64,000 nt of DNA from Bosea vaviloviae (GCF_001741865.1 NZ_CP017147.1:4703001-4767000), one strand, 5' to 3'. Counted from the stretch's first letter, positions 8,107 to 18,058 are shown. Notes: a model not told the origin generated them from the letters alone. Made by a program: numbers and translations.

Positions 8107-9408
8107 ATGGCCGAACCGTTCCCGCTTGCCCCCTCGCTCTGGCATGCGACGGCGCCCGCAGCCGCGCCGACGCCGCCGCTCGCCGCGGATGCCAGCGCCG
8201 ATGTCTGCGTGATCGGCGCCGGCTATGCCGGGCTCTCGACCGCGCTCCATCTCGCCGAGGCCGGCGTCTCCGTCATCGTGCTGGAGACGCATGAGCCGGG
8301 GTGGGGCGGCTCGGGCCGCAATGGCGGGCAGGTCATTCCCGGCATCAAATATGATCCCAGCGAGATCGCCGCGAAATTCGGCCCCGCCGCGGGTGAGGCG
8401 CTGACGCGCTTCGTCAGCACGACCGCCGATCTCGTCTTCGACCTGATCGCCAGGCACGGCATGGACGTGCCGCATAAGCGCACCGGCTGGATCCAGGGTG
8501 CGCATACGCCAGCCATGCTCGAGACGGTGAAGCGCCGCGCCGGCGAATGGCAGGCGCGCGGCGTCGATGCGGAGTATCTCGACAGCGACAGCGTCGCGCG
8601 CCTGCTCGGCACGGAGCGCTATCTCGGCGGCTGGATCGACCGGCGCGCCGGCGGCGTGCAGCCGCTCGCCTATGCGCGCGGGTTAGCCAAAGCCGCGCTC
8701 AAGGCCGGCGCGACGATCCATGGCGGGAGCCCGGTCGTTTCGCTGAAGCGCCAGGGCGAGACCTGGATCGTCCGCACCGCCCAGGGCGCGAGCGTCACCG
8801 CTCCGCGCGTCGTCGTTGCGACCAACGGCTATACCGGCGACCTGATCCCGAAACTGCGCCAAACCGTGATCCGGCCGAACACCTTCATCGTCGCGACCGA
8901 GCCACTCTCGGACAACATCGCCGGCACGATCCTGCCCGAGGACCAGGTCACCTCGGATACCAGGCAATTGCTGCTCTATTTCCGCAAGGACCACACCAAC
9001 CGCCTCCTGATGGGCGGCCGCGGCCCCTTCCGCGAGCCGAAGGACGCCTCCGACTGGGCCCATCTCGAACGCGTCATCGGCAAGATGTATCCTCAGGCCA
9101 AGGGTATCGGCTTCGATTTCCGCTGGTGCGGCCGGGTGGCGCTGACGCGCGATTTCCTGCCGCATCTGCACGAGCCCGAGCCCGGGCTGCTGGTCGATAT
9201 CGGCTGCATGGGCCGCGGCGTCGGCCTGCAGAGCGCGATGGGCAAGGCGATGGCGGAGTATCTCGCCAGCGGCGACAAGAGCCGCCTGCCCTTCCCGGTG
9301 GTGCCGATCAAGCCGCTGCCGCTGCACGCGCTCAACGAGCTCTATGTCTCGGCGATCATCACCTGGTACCGGCTGACCGATGGCGGCATGAAGGACAAAG
9401 CGGCGTAA
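8107..9408 (+). CDS. FAD-dependent amine/amino acid oxidase (DadA/PuuB family)
   Basis: A 433-residue D-amino acid oxidase-fold protein. The dinucleotide-binding GAGYAGLSTALHLAEAG motif lies near residue 38, with GSGRNGGQV shortly after and a C-terminal flavin-contacting segment (GCMGRGVGLQSAMG). It resembles gamma-glutamylputrescine oxidases and related imported-amine oxidases. The reaction would be oxidative deamination of an amine or amino acid carried in by the preceding transporter. A strong AAGGAGG ribosome binding site stands at 8095-8101. Context (PuuR-like regulator, ABC importer) supports the role, but the precise substrate is unknown. Confidence 0.85.
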   Translation: MAEPFPLAPSLWHATAPAAAPTPPLAADASADVCVIGAGYAGLSTALHLAEAGVSVIVLETHEPGWGGSGRNGGQVIPGIKYDPSEIAAKFGPAAGEALTRFVSTTADLVFDLIARHGMDVPHKRTGWIQGAHTPAMLETVKRRAGEWQARGVDAEYLDSDSVARLLGTERYLGGWIDRRAGGVQPLAYARGLAKAALKAGATIHGGSPVVSLKRQGETWIVRTAQGASVTAPRVVVATNGYTGDLIPKLRQTVIRPNTFIVATEPLSDNIAGTILPEDQVTSDTRQLLLYFRKDHTNRLLMGGRGPFREPKDASDWAHLERVIGKMYPQAKGIGFDFRWCGRVALTRDFLPHLHEPEPGLLVDIGCMGRGVGLQSAMGKAMAEYLASGDKSRLPFPVVPIKPLPLHALNELYVSAIITWYRLTDGGMKDKAA

Positions 9409-9419
9409 AAAAACAACAC

Positions 9420-9540
9420 CGGCGTCGCGTCATTCCGGACAAGCCGCGTCAGCGGCGCAGATCCGGAATCCATCGGAGGCCACTGTGCTTTACGATGGAT
9501 TCCGGGTCTCCGCTTCGCTGCGCCCGGAATGACGGCGCGG
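9420..9540. repeat. Palindromic intergenic repeat, CATTCCGG family
   Basis: This gap between convergent genes holds GTCATTCCGGACAAGCCGC ... GATCCGGAATCCATC and its inverted partner GATGGATTCCGGGTCTC ... CGCCCGGAATGAC. Together they form a long stem and can act as a bidirectional terminator. Related copies lie at 24535-24650 and, as a fragment, near 20025-20065. Confidence 0.65.
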
Positions 9541-9556
9541 GTGTGGTCGTCGTCCC

Positions 9557-10141
9557 CTAACGCAGCCCGTCCTCGCCCTTGATCTCGTGCTTCTGCAACC
9601 CGCCGATGCGCGGCAGCGGGCGGCCCGAATCGGTGATCGCGATCGCCACCAAAATCTCGCCGGCGCGCGGCGCGTCGGTGATCCGGACCTCGACCGCATC
9701 GAAATGCGAGCGCACGAAGGCTGCGTCCTTGTGGCCGAGCGGCACGTCGATCGGTGTGCCGAGCCCGCCGCGCTTCTTCGCCGAGGGGATCAGCGCCGGC
9801 CCCTTGCCGAGCGCCGCACGCACCGGCGTGCCCAGCTTGGGATGGAGGATGGCGGCTGCATGCTCGAGTTCGCCGCCCTCGCCGACGATCGCCGCCTTGC
9901 CGAAGCTCTCGGCCTGGTCGGGCGCGATGTTCAGCGCCGCAAGGCAGCGCTTGGTCAGGAGGTCGCCGAGCTCGACGCCAATCTCGGTCAGCTCCGAGAG
10001 GTCTTCCTGATAACGCCCGGCGAACGGGTTGGCGATCACGGCGCAGGCCACGGCGCGCCGCGTCGGCGGGCTGATCGTCTGGCCCATTTCGAGATGGATT
10101 TCATCGACTTGCGTCAAGATCTTGCGGATGTCTGCGGGCAT
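9557..10141 (-). CDS. PF06684 'amino acid synthesis' family protein, copy 1
   Basis: A 194-residue protein of the family formerly DUF1185. Family features are a conserved N-terminal half (VACAVIANPFAGRY), the KAAIVGEGGELEHAAAILHP segment near residue 90, the PSAKKRGGLGTPIDVPLGHKDA stretch and a final GRPLPRIGGL. No biochemical function is firmly established for the family. It is the last gene of a minus-strand group with a paralogue (10351-10938) and an enamidase. The paralogues are similar through most of their length but clearly diverged, so duplication was not recent. A role in handling the enamidase product is possible but unproven. Confidence 0.8.
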   Translation of the reverse strand: MPADIRKILTQVDEIHLEMGQTISPPTRRAVACAVIANPFAGRYQEDLSELTEIGVELGDLLTKRCLAALNIAPDQAESFGKAAIVGEGGELEHAAAILHPKLGTPVRAALGKGPALIPSAKKRGGLGTPIDVPLGHKDAAFVRSHFDAVEVRITDAPRAGEILVAIAITDSGRPLPRIGGLQKHEIKGEDGLR

Positions 10142-10164
10142 GGCGGAGGGACTCCAGCGTCAAG

Positions 10165-10330
10165 TCAGGCGCGGGGAACCCCTCTCCTGTAAGGAGAGGG
10201 GCAGGGGTGAGGTGTAGGCCGTTGGACGAGGAAGGCGCGGGCTAAAGATAGGCGTGCCAATCTGGTTTCCTGGCCTGCCCTCACCCTGCCCTCTCCCACA
10301 CGGGAGAGGGTTCCCCGCGCCTCTTTTGGC
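10165..10330. repeat. Inverted repeat pair, CGCGGGGAACCC family
   Basis: Two arms, CGCGGGGAACCCCTCTCCTG (10171 on) and the reverse-complement-like GGGAGAGGGTTCCCCGCGCC (10303-10322), flank a spacer between the two PF06684 genes. The same unit occurs at 19708-19757 and 19853-19903. It is a dispersed repeat in this genome. Confidence 0.65.
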
Positions 10331-10350
10331 AAGAAAGGGAGAGCTGTCCA

Positions 10351-10938
10351 TCACCGCTGCCCGTCGCCAACGCTGATCTGGTCGGCGCGCAGGCCGCCGA
10401 CGCGCTCATGGATGCGCGCGCCCGTCGTCATCACCAGGACGAAGACGAGTTCATCCGCTTGCGGCGAGCCCGGCACGCCGATCTCGACCGCGCCGAAATG
10501 GCTGCGGACATAAGATGCGTTGATATGGGTGACGGGAATGTCGATGCGCGCGCCCGGCCCCGCCACCTTCTTGGTCGAGGGCACAATCGCTTTCGCATTG
10601 CCGAGAATCTCGCGCATCGCGTAGCCGCCCGGCACATGCCAGAGCGCGCCATGCTCCAGTTCCCCGGCGGAGCCGACGATTGCGCCCTTGCCATAGCCCT
10701 CGACGGTCCCGGGATCGCCGCCGAGCGCGTTGAGGCAACGCGTCGCCATGTCGAGGCCGGCAGCCTTCAGCGCTTCCATCATCGGCAGGATGTCGGGCGC
10801 GTAGCGCCCGGCATAAGGGTTGGTCAGCACGGCGCAAACCGAGGCGATGCGCTCGGTGCGGCCGGGGCGCGGACCGAATTCGTGGAAGATCTCCTCCACG
10901 CTGGTCTGGACCCGACGGATATCGATGAGCTCAGTCAT
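10351..10938 (-). CDS. PF06684 'amino acid synthesis' family protein, copy 2
   Basis: A 195-residue paralogue of the neighbouring 9557-10141 product, with the same order of motifs: VCAVLTNPYAGRY, GKGAIVGSAGELEHGALWHVPGG, PSTKKVAGPGARIDIPVTH and a closing GARIHERVGGLRA. The ATG at 10938 is chosen over an upstream TTG because GAGGGG lies just before it. It starts eight bases after the enamidase stop and is therefore co-transcribed with it. Function is unknown; tandem retention of two diverged copies beside the enamidase suggests related reactions or a hetero-oligomer. Confidence 0.8.
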   Translation of the reverse strand: MTELIDIRRVQTSVEEIFHEFGPRPGRTERIASVCAVLTNPYAGRYAPDILPMMEALKAAGLDMATRCLNALGGDPGTVEGYGKGAIVGSAGELEHGALWHVPGGYAMREILGNAKAIVPSTKKVAGPGARIDIPVTHINASYVRSHFGAVEIGVPGSPQADELVFVLVMTTGARIHERVGGLRADQISVGDGQR

Positions 10939-10946
10939 GATGCCCC

Positions 10947-12143
10947 TCAATGCCCGACCAGAACGGGCGCGGTGTGCGATGGCGGCGTGTTGCGCGAGCG
11001 GCCGGTGCGGATGATGCCGTCGATCACCACCATGCCGATACCCGGAATGTCGCCGAGCGAGACGGCGTCGAGCAGATGCTTTCCGGCCGAATGCTGCGGC
11101 TTGTCGAGAAAGACGAGATCGGCCGGCATGCCGACCGCGATGAAGCCGGCATCGAGCTTGCGCACCCGCGCGGTATTGCCGGTCGCCATGCAGAAAGCGA
11201 CCTCGGGCGGCACGTCACCGAGGCTCGACAGGAAGGCGATCATCCTGAGGATGCCGAGCGGCTGCACGCCGGAACCCGCCGGCGCGTCCGTGCCGAGGAT
11301 GACCTTGTAGGTCAGGTTCAGTTCGGTCGCGGTCTTGATGGCTTCGAGCGCGGCGCGCTCATTGCCGTTATGGACGATCTCGATCGCGCCCCTCGCCTGC
11401 TCGCAGAGCCGGCAGATGCCGGAAAAGCGGATCGAGGTATGGCCGCCATTGATGTGGCTGATCACATCGGGCTGGGCCTCCAGCACGATGTCCTCGCTGA
11501 TCAGGCTCGACCCCGCGATCGACGGCCCGCCAGTATGGATGATCGTCTCCATCCCGTATTTTCGGGCCCAATCGACATGCTTCTTCGCCTCGGGCCCGGT
11601 GTTGACGGTGCCGAGCCCGATCTCGCCGATCATCTTGACCCCGGCGCGGGCCATCTCGGCATAATCCTCCTCGACCATGCTGGTCTCGGCGATCGGCGCG
11701 CCGGCATGGATCTTCGCCCCCGTCGGCCGGAAATTCGCGAAGGTGCGCTGTGCCGTGATGGCGAGCGCCTTGACGCCGATGGGATCCTTCGGCCGGCCGG
11801 GCAGATGCACTTCGCCGGCCGAGACGAAGGTGGTGACGCCGCCATTGACGCAGGAATCGATCCAGCCCATCTGCCCCTGCCGCGGCGTCCAGTCGCCGAA
11901 GACCGGGTGGCAATGGCTGTCGATCAGCCCCGGGGCGACCGGCGAGCCCTGCGCATCGATGATGCTGTCGGCCCGATCACAATCGAGATCGGCGGCCCGG
12001 CCGATGGCCGTGATGCGGCCGTCGACCGCGATGATCGTATCGGCGTCGAGGATCGGCTGGTTGAGATCGCCCGAGAGCACCAGGCCGAGATTGCGGATGA
12101 CGAGCTTGCCCTTGGCCGGGCCTGCCGCGACGTCGTGAGCCAT
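10947..12143 (-). CDS. ena: Enamidase-like amidohydrolase (nicotinate pathway)
   Basis: A 398-residue amidohydrolase-superfamily enzyme. It matches the Eubacterium barkeri enamidase in order and wording of motifs as I recall that sequence: GRPKDPIGVKALAIT, GEIGLGTV, HTGGPSIAGSS, PDVISHINGG, CMATGN, DIPGI and a C-terminal SRNTPP. Metal-ligand candidates are H77 and H79 in DSHCHP and the later HTGG and HING histidines. Enamidase opens 1,4,5,6-tetrahydro-6-oxonicotinate to ammonia and 2-formylglutarate. The start at 12143 has GGAGG seven bases upstream. It leads a minus-strand operon with two PF06684 genes and is divergent from a MarR regulator. Confidence 0.82.
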   Translation of the reverse strand: MAHDVAAGPAKGKLVIRNLGLVLSGDLNQPILDADTIIAVDGRITAIGRAADLDCDRADSIIDAQGSPVAPGLIDSHCHPVFGDWTPRQGQMGWIDSCVNGGVTTFVSAGEVHLPGRPKDPIGVKALAITAQRTFANFRPTGAKIHAGAPIAETSMVEEDYAEMARAGVKMIGEIGLGTVNTGPEAKKHVDWARKYGMETIIHTGGPSIAGSSLISEDIVLEAQPDVISHINGGHTSIRFSGICRLCEQARGAIEIVHNGNERAALEAIKTATELNLTYKVILGTDAPAGSGVQPLGILRMIAFLSSLGDVPPEVAFCMATGNTARVRKLDAGFIAVGMPADLVFLDKPQHSAGKHLLDAVSLGDIPGIGMVVIDGIIRTGRSRNTPPSHTAPVLVGH

Positions 12144-12196
12144 CTGGTCCTCCGCTCGAAACGTATAGCACAATCATGCCTGCGAGACAGGCGATG

Positions 12197-12219
12197 TTTG
12201 AATGTGTAATAACAATCAT
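12197..12219. promoter_or_regulatory. Putative MarR operator, site 1
   Basis: TTTGAATGTGTAATAACAAT lies between the divergent enamidase and MarR genes. Over the last 18 bp it matches site 2 (12855-12878) at 14 positions, including the heptamer TAACAAT. It overlaps the 5' end of an over-long MarR reading frame, which supports the later MarR start. Assignment as an operator is inference. Confidence 0.45.
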
Positions 12220-12294
12220 GGACAGCGTTTCGGCGGCTGGCAAGAGGCGATGCGGCAGGGCCGGAGGCGCGGCCCGCGCGGCGGCGATCAGGGG

Positions 12295-12801
12295 ATGAGG
12301 ATGAGCAGGCAGGACAGCGTGGCGGACACAGCCGCCAAGCCGACCGCAAGGCAGCGCAAGCCGTCCTCGGCCAGCACTGCCGCCCCAACGGGCTATATCC
12401 TCGACGAGCAGGTCGGCTTCCTGATGCGCCGCGCCCAGCAGCGCCATATCTCGATCTTCCAGCGCATCATGGGCGATGACGGCCCGACGCCGACGCAATT
12501 CGCCGCCATGTCGAAACTGAGCGCCGGCGAGGAGATTTCGCAGAATCTGCTCGGCCGCATGACGGCGATGGACCCCGCCACCATCAAGGGCGTGATCGCG
12601 CGGCTGGAAGAGCGCGGGCTGGTCGAGCGCCTGCCCGACCCCGACGATCAGCGCCGCGTCCGCGTCCGGCTCAGCGCCAAGGGGCACGAGGCGATTCCTG
12701 GCCTGCTCGAGAAGGCGAAGGCGATCACCGCCGCGACCCTGGCACCGCTTTCGCGCGAAGAGGCCGAGCGCCTGCTCGCGCTGCTGGCGCGCCTCGATTG
12801 A
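12295..12801 (+). CDS. MarR-family transcriptional regulator
   Basis: A 168-residue winged-helix regulator. A basic N-terminal tail precedes the MarR core (about residues 40-165), with PTPTQFAAMSKL, the recognition-helix area MTAMDPATIKGVIARLEERG and the wing DPDDQRRVRVRLSAKG. MarR proteins of aromatic catabolism (NicR, BadR, HcaR type) are usually relieved by a pathway intermediate or its CoA ester. The start is 12295 or 12301; AGGGG precedes both, while the ATG at 12202 would place the operator-like site inside the gene. Its position between enamidase and the FNR operon makes it the probable regulator of this cluster, analogous to NicR, which responds to 6-hydroxynicotinate. Confidence 0.87.
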   Translation: MRMSRQDSVADTAAKPTARQRKPSSASTAAPTGYILDEQVGFLMRRAQQRHISIFQRIMGDDGPTPTQFAAMSKLSAGEEISQNLLGRMTAMDPATIKGVIARLEERGLVERLPDPDDQRRVRVRLSAKGHEAIPGLLEKAKAITAATLAPLSREEAERLLALLARLD

Positions 12802-12854
12802 GCAGCGCCCTGCCTGATTGGAGCAGGACTTGCCTGCAAAATCCGCTTGCGCAA

Positions 12855-14010
<1,156 letters not shown>

Positions 14011-14011
<1 letters not shown>

Positions 14012-14325
14012 TGCATGTCCGCGTCACCGATCGCGAAGGCGAGCAGCGCGAACTCGAGGCGCTCGAAGGCTGGCGATTGATGGAAATCATCCGCGACTGG
14101 GGCCTGCCGATCAAAGCCGAATGCGGCGGAGCCTGCGCCTGCGCCACCTGCCATGTCTATGTCGCGGCGGACTGGGTCGATAAATTGCATCCGCCGCGCG
14201 AGGAGGAGCTGGAGCGCCTCGACGAGGCCTTCGACGTGCGCCCGAACTCACGCCTCGCCTGCCAGATCCTGTTCTCACCCGAGCTCGACGGGCTGACGGT
14301 CGTGCTGGCGCCGGAACTGGACTGA
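14011..14325 (+). CDS. [2Fe-2S] ferredoxin, adrenodoxin type
   Basis: A 104-residue soluble electron carrier. Cluster ligands are C38, C44, C47 and C84 in the C-x5-C-x2-C-x36-C pattern of bacterial adrenodoxin-type ferredoxins. The acidic C-terminal half (EEELERLDEAFDV) suits docking to a reductase. It is translationally coupled to the FNR gene and precedes the molybdenum hydroxylase genes. The E. barkeri 6-hydroxynicotinate reductase is ferredoxin-linked, so this protein is the likely immediate donor (inference from context). Confidence 0.93.
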
Positions 14326-14354
14326 GACAGCACGCTGACGAGGAGCAGACGGTC

Positions 14355-15230
14355 ATGACGCGCTATCTTCGCCCCCGGACACTCGATGAAGCTCTGGCGC
14401 TCAGAGCCGGCGACGGCCCGCTGACGATCCTGGCGGGCGGCACCGACGTCTATCCCGTCCGCACCCAGCGCGCCGCCTGGTTCGAGCCCCATAATCGCGA
14501 TCTGCTCGACCTCAGCCTCATCCCGGAGCTCGCCGGCATCGATCACGCCCCAGAGGGCATCCGTATCGGCGCGATGGCGACATGGAGCGCCATCGCCCAG
14601 GCCGATCTCCCGCCCGCCTTCGACGCCCTGAAACAGGCAAGCCGGCAGGTCGGCGGCGTCCAGATCCAGAACCGGGCTACGATCGGCGGCAATCTCTGCA
14701 ACGCCTCGCCCGCCGCTGACGGGGTGCCGCCGCTGCTGGCGCTTGATGCCGAAGTTGAGCTGGCGAGCCCTGGCGGACGCCGACGACTGCCGCTCGCCTC
14801 ATTCGTGCTTGGGAACCGCAAGACCGCGCTTGCGCCTGATGAATTGCTGGTTGCCATCCACGTGCCGGCACAGCCGGCGGAAGCGCGCTCGACTTTCAAA
14901 AAGCTCGGCGCGCGCGCCTATCTGGTGATCTCGATCGCCTCCGTCGCCATCAATCTCGCCCTGGATGCGCAAGGGCGCATCGCTTCGCTGCGGATCGCTG
15001 TGGGAGCCTGCGCGGCCGCGCCGCAGCGATTGAGCGCGCTCGAAGCCCGGCTGCTCGACCAAGTGTCCTCGCGTGCGCTGGCCGAGAGCCTCAGCGCCGC
15101 CGATCTCGCGCCTCTGTCGCCGATCGACGATGTCCGCGCCAGCGCCGCCTATCGCCGCGACGCCGCGCTCGTCCTGGTGCGGCGCGCGCTCGCCGGTTTG
15201 CTGTCTTCGCCGCTGGAGGTCGCCGCGTGA
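14355..15230 (+). CDS. Molybdenum hydroxylase FAD subunit (nicotinate dehydrogenase-like)
   Basis: A 291-residue FAD-binding subunit of the xanthine dehydrogenase family (CoxM/NdhF type). The FAD pyrophosphate-binding segments are visible as TILAGGTDVYP (near residue 25) and QIQNRATIGGNLCNASPAAD (near 103), with the C-terminal CO dehydrogenase flavoprotein domain (about 175-280). It takes electrons from the [2Fe-2S] clusters of the next protein. GGAG stands before the ATG, and its end overlaps the next gene as GTGA, so the two subunits are made together. Confidence 0.88.
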   Translation: MTRYLRPRTLDEALALRAGDGPLTILAGGTDVYPVRTQRAAWFEPHNRDLLDLSLIPELAGIDHAPEGIRIGAMATWSAIAQADLPPAFDALKQASRQVGGVQIQNRATIGGNLCNASPAADGVPPLLALDAEVELASPGGRRRLPLASFVLGNRKTALAPDELLVAIHVPAQPAEARSTFKKLGARAYLVISIASVAINLALDAQGRIASLRIAVGACAAAPQRLSALEARLLDQVSSRALAESLSAADLAPLSPIDDVRASAAYRRDAALVLVRRALAGLLSSPLEVAA

Positions 15231-18058
15231 ACGTCCATGATCGCTCCACCCTCAGCTCCTCGGCTCCGGCCAGCGACGGCATCGCCTTCCGGCTCAACGG
15301 CGCGAACGTCTATCTGGGCGACGCGCCCGACACGCGGTTGAGCGAAGCGCTGCGCGGGAGCCTCAGCGCCACCGGCACCAAGATCGGCTGCGACGCCGGC
15401 GATTGCGGCGCCTGCACGGTGCTGATCGACGGCGCACAGGCCTGCGCCTGCCTGACGCCGATCGGACAGGTGGAAGGCCGCGAGATCATCACGGTCGAAG
15501 GCCTGGCGCAGGACGCGCTCGGCTCAGCCCTGCAGAAGGCGTTCCACGCGCATGGCGCGGCCCAATGCGGCATCTGCACGCCCGGCATGCTGATGGCGGG
15601 CTACGATCTGCTCAAGCGCAGCCCACAGCCCAATGAGGCCGAGACGCAGGATGCACTCGGCGGCGTGCTCTGCCGCTGCACCGGCTATCTCAAGATCGTC
15701 GAGGCCGTGCGCGACGCGCATCTTTTCATCGAGCCCGCTCCGATCGCGCCTGCCGCGAGCACTGCGTCGGTCGGCGCGCGCATGACCCGCCTTGACGGAG
15801 AGCCCAAGGTCGCCGGCACGGAGGTCTATGGCGCCGATGCCGCGCCGGTCGACGCGCTCTGGCTGCGCGCCGTGCGCAGCCCCCATCCCCGCGCCCGTTT
15901 CGCGCTGGGCGATCTCGACGCCTTCGTCGCAAGCCACCCGGGCCTCGTGCGCATCTTCACCGCGAAGGACGTGCCGGGCGAGAACTCCTTCGGCATCTAC
16001 CCGCATCTCAAGGACCAGCCGGTCTTCTCGACTGGCGAAACGCGCTATCGCGGCGAATGCGTGCTCGCCATCGTCGGCGAGAAGGATGCGGTCGAGGCGA
16101 TCAGGCTGGACGAGTTCCCGATTGCCTGGGAAGCGCTGCCGCCGATGGTCGGCGTCAAGGCGGCGCTGGGCGAGAGCGCCTTCACCCTTCATGATTTCGC
16201 GCCCGACAATGTGCTGACGCGCGGCCGCGTCGAGCGCGGCGATGTCGAAGCCGGCTTCGCGCAGGCCGCCCATCTCGCCACCGGCAGCTTCGAGACCGGC
16301 TTCGTCGAGCACGCCTATATCGAGCCCGAGGCTGGTTACGCCCGGCGCGTCGACGACACGATCGAGGTTTTTGCCTGCACCCAGGCGCCTTATATGGACC
16401 GCGACGAGGTCGCCCGCGTGCTCGGCCTGAAGCTCGACGATGTCCGCATCATCCCTTCGGCTTGCGGCGGCGGCTTCGGCGGCAAGCTCGACGTCTCGCT
16501 GCAGCCGATGCTGGCGGTCGCGGCCTGGGTCCTCGACCGGCCGGTGCGTTGCGTCTTCGGCCGCATCGAATCGATGATCTCCTCGACCAAGCGCCACCCC
16601 TCCTCGATCGAAGCCAGGGCTGCCTGCGATGCGGACGGCCGCCTCGTCGCCTTCGCCATGGAAGGCGATTTCGACACCGGCGCCTATTCCTCCTGGGGCC
16701 CGACGGTGGCGGGCCGCGTGCCGGTGCATGCGACCGGTCCCTACAAGGTGCCCAATGTCTGCAACCTGTCGCGCGCGGTCTACACCAACGGCCCGCCGGC
16801 AGGCGCCTTTCGCGGCTTCGGCGTGCCGCAGGCCGCGATCGCGCAGGAGAGCCTGTTCGACGATCTCGCCACTGCTGCCGGCCTCGACCGGCTGGAATTC
16901 CGCCTGATCAACGCAATCCGCGCCGGCGATACGACACCGACCGGCCAGGTCCTGCTGGCCAGCGCCGGCCTGGCCGAATGCCTGGAGAAGCTCAAACCCC
17001 ACTGGCAGGCCCTGCTCGCGGATGCAGCGGCCTTCAATGCCAGCGAAGGCCGCACGCGCCGCGGCGTCGGCATCGGCTGCATGTGGTACGGCATCGGCAA
17101 CACCGGCATGTCGAACCCTTCGACCATGCGGATCACGCTCGACACCATGGGCCAGCTCACCTTCTGGAACGGCGCGGTCGATATCGGCCAGGGCTCGACC
17201 ACGGTGCTGACCCAGATCGCGGCCGACGCGCTCGGCCTGCCGGTCGAGGCCTTCACGCTGGTCATCGGCGACACGTATCTGACCTTCGACGCCGGCAAGA
17301 CCTCGGCCTCGCGCCAGACCTTCGTCTCCGGCCGCGCCTCGGAGGCTGCCGCCGCCGCGTTGCGCAGCGAGATCCTGCGCCTGACCAATGCCGGCCCGAG
17401 CGCGACCCTGACGCTCGCGGGCACGCAGCTGCTGGTCGAGGAGAACGGCGTCATCGCGCGCATCGACCTCGCCGCCCTCCCCGCCAAGGCCGATGGCATC
17501 GTTCTGGAGGGCATCGGGAGCTTCGACCCGCCGACCGTGCCCTTGGACGAGAAAGGCCAGGGCATCCCCTACGCCACCTATGGTTTTGCGGCGCAGATCG
17601 CCTCGCTCGACGTCGATCTCGATCTCGGCACGGTCAAGCTCAACCGCATCGTCGCGGCCCATGATGTCGGCCGCGCGATCAACCCGATGCTGGTCGAGGG
17701 CCAGATCCATGGCGGCATCGCCCAGGGCATCGGGCTGGCGCTGCTGGAGGAATACCTGCCCGGCCGCACCGAGAATTTGCACGATTACCTGATCCCGACC
17801 GCCGGCGACGTACCGCCGATCGACATCATCCTGGTCGAGGATGCCGAGCCGCTCGGCCCCTCCGGAGCCAAGGGCATCGGCGAGCCGGCTTTGGTGCCGA
17901 CCGCGCCGGCGATCCTCGGCGCGATCCGCCACGCCACCGGCGTGACGCCCCGGCAGGTCCCGGTGCTGCCGCATCGGTTGTGGGAATTGCTGCGGGCCAA
18001 AGATATTGGCGACACGGATATGGGCGACAAGGATATTGGCGAGGAGACTCAGCCGTGA
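15227..18058 (+). CDS. Molybdenum hydroxylase: fused [2Fe-2S] and molybdopterin subunits
   Basis: A 943-residue protein joining two normally separate subunits. Residues 18-170 hold two [2Fe-2S] clusters: C55, C60, C63, C75 and C114, C117, C149, C151. Residues about 175-920 are the molybdopterin-binding part, with GGGFGGKLD, GAFRGFG, a QGSTTV loop and the catalytic glutamate E886 in GIGEP. Members hydroxylate N-heteroaromatics with water as oxygen donor; the neighbours indicate nicotinate to 6-hydroxynicotinate. The GTG start overlaps the FAD subunit stop. The last 20 residues are a near-repeat DIGDTDMGDKDIG tail, outside the catalytic domain. The substrate assignment rests on context. Confidence 0.85.
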   Translation: MNVHDRSTLSSSAPASDGIAFRLNGANVYLGDAPDTRLSEALRGSLSATGTKIGCDAGDCGACTVLIDGAQACACLTPIGQVEGREIITVEGLAQDALGSALQKAFHAHGAAQCGICTPGMLMAGYDLLKRSPQPNEAETQDALGGVLCRCTGYLKIVEAVRDAHLFIEPAPIAPAASTASVGARMTRLDGEPKVAGTEVYGADAAPVDALWLRAVRSPHPRARFALGDLDAFVASHPGLVRIFTAKDVPGENSFGIYPHLKDQPVFSTGETRYRGECVLAIVGEKDAVEAIRLDEFPIAWEALPPMVGVKAALGESAFTLHDFAPDNVLTRGRVERGDVEAGFAQAAHLATGSFETGFVEHAYIEPEAGYARRVDDTIEVFACTQAPYMDRDEVARVLGLKLDDVRIIPSACGGGFGGKLDVSLQPMLAVAAWVLDRPVRCVFGRIESMISSTKRHPSSIEARAACDADGRLVAFAMEGDFDTGAYSSWGPTVAGRVPVHATGPYKVPNVCNLSRAVYTNGPPAGAFRGFGVPQAAIAQESLFDDLATAAGLDRLEFRLINAIRAGDTTPTGQVLLASAGLAECLEKLKPHWQALLADAAAFNASEGRTRRGVGIGCMWYGIGNTGMSNPSTMRITLDTMGQLTFWNGAVDIGQGSTTVLTQIAADALGLPVEAFTLVIGDTYLTFDAGKTSASRQTFVSGRASEAAAAALRSEILRLTNAGPSATLTLAGTQLLVEENGVIARIDLAALPAKADGIVLEGIGSFDPPTVPLDEKGQGIPYATYGFAAQIASLDVDLDLGTVKLNRIVAAHDVGRAINPMLVEGQIHGGIAQGIGLALLEEYLPGRTENLHDYLIPTAGDVPPIDIILVEDAEPLGPSGAKGIGEPALVPTAPAILGAIRHATGVTPRQVPVLPHRLWELLRAKDIGDTDMGDKDIGEETQP

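Noticed and set aside
15524..17974. 816-codon minus-strand frame opposite the molybdenum hydroxylase
   Set aside because: The plus strand carries all cofactor motifs of the hydroxylase; the antisense text has no domain and mirrors codon bias.
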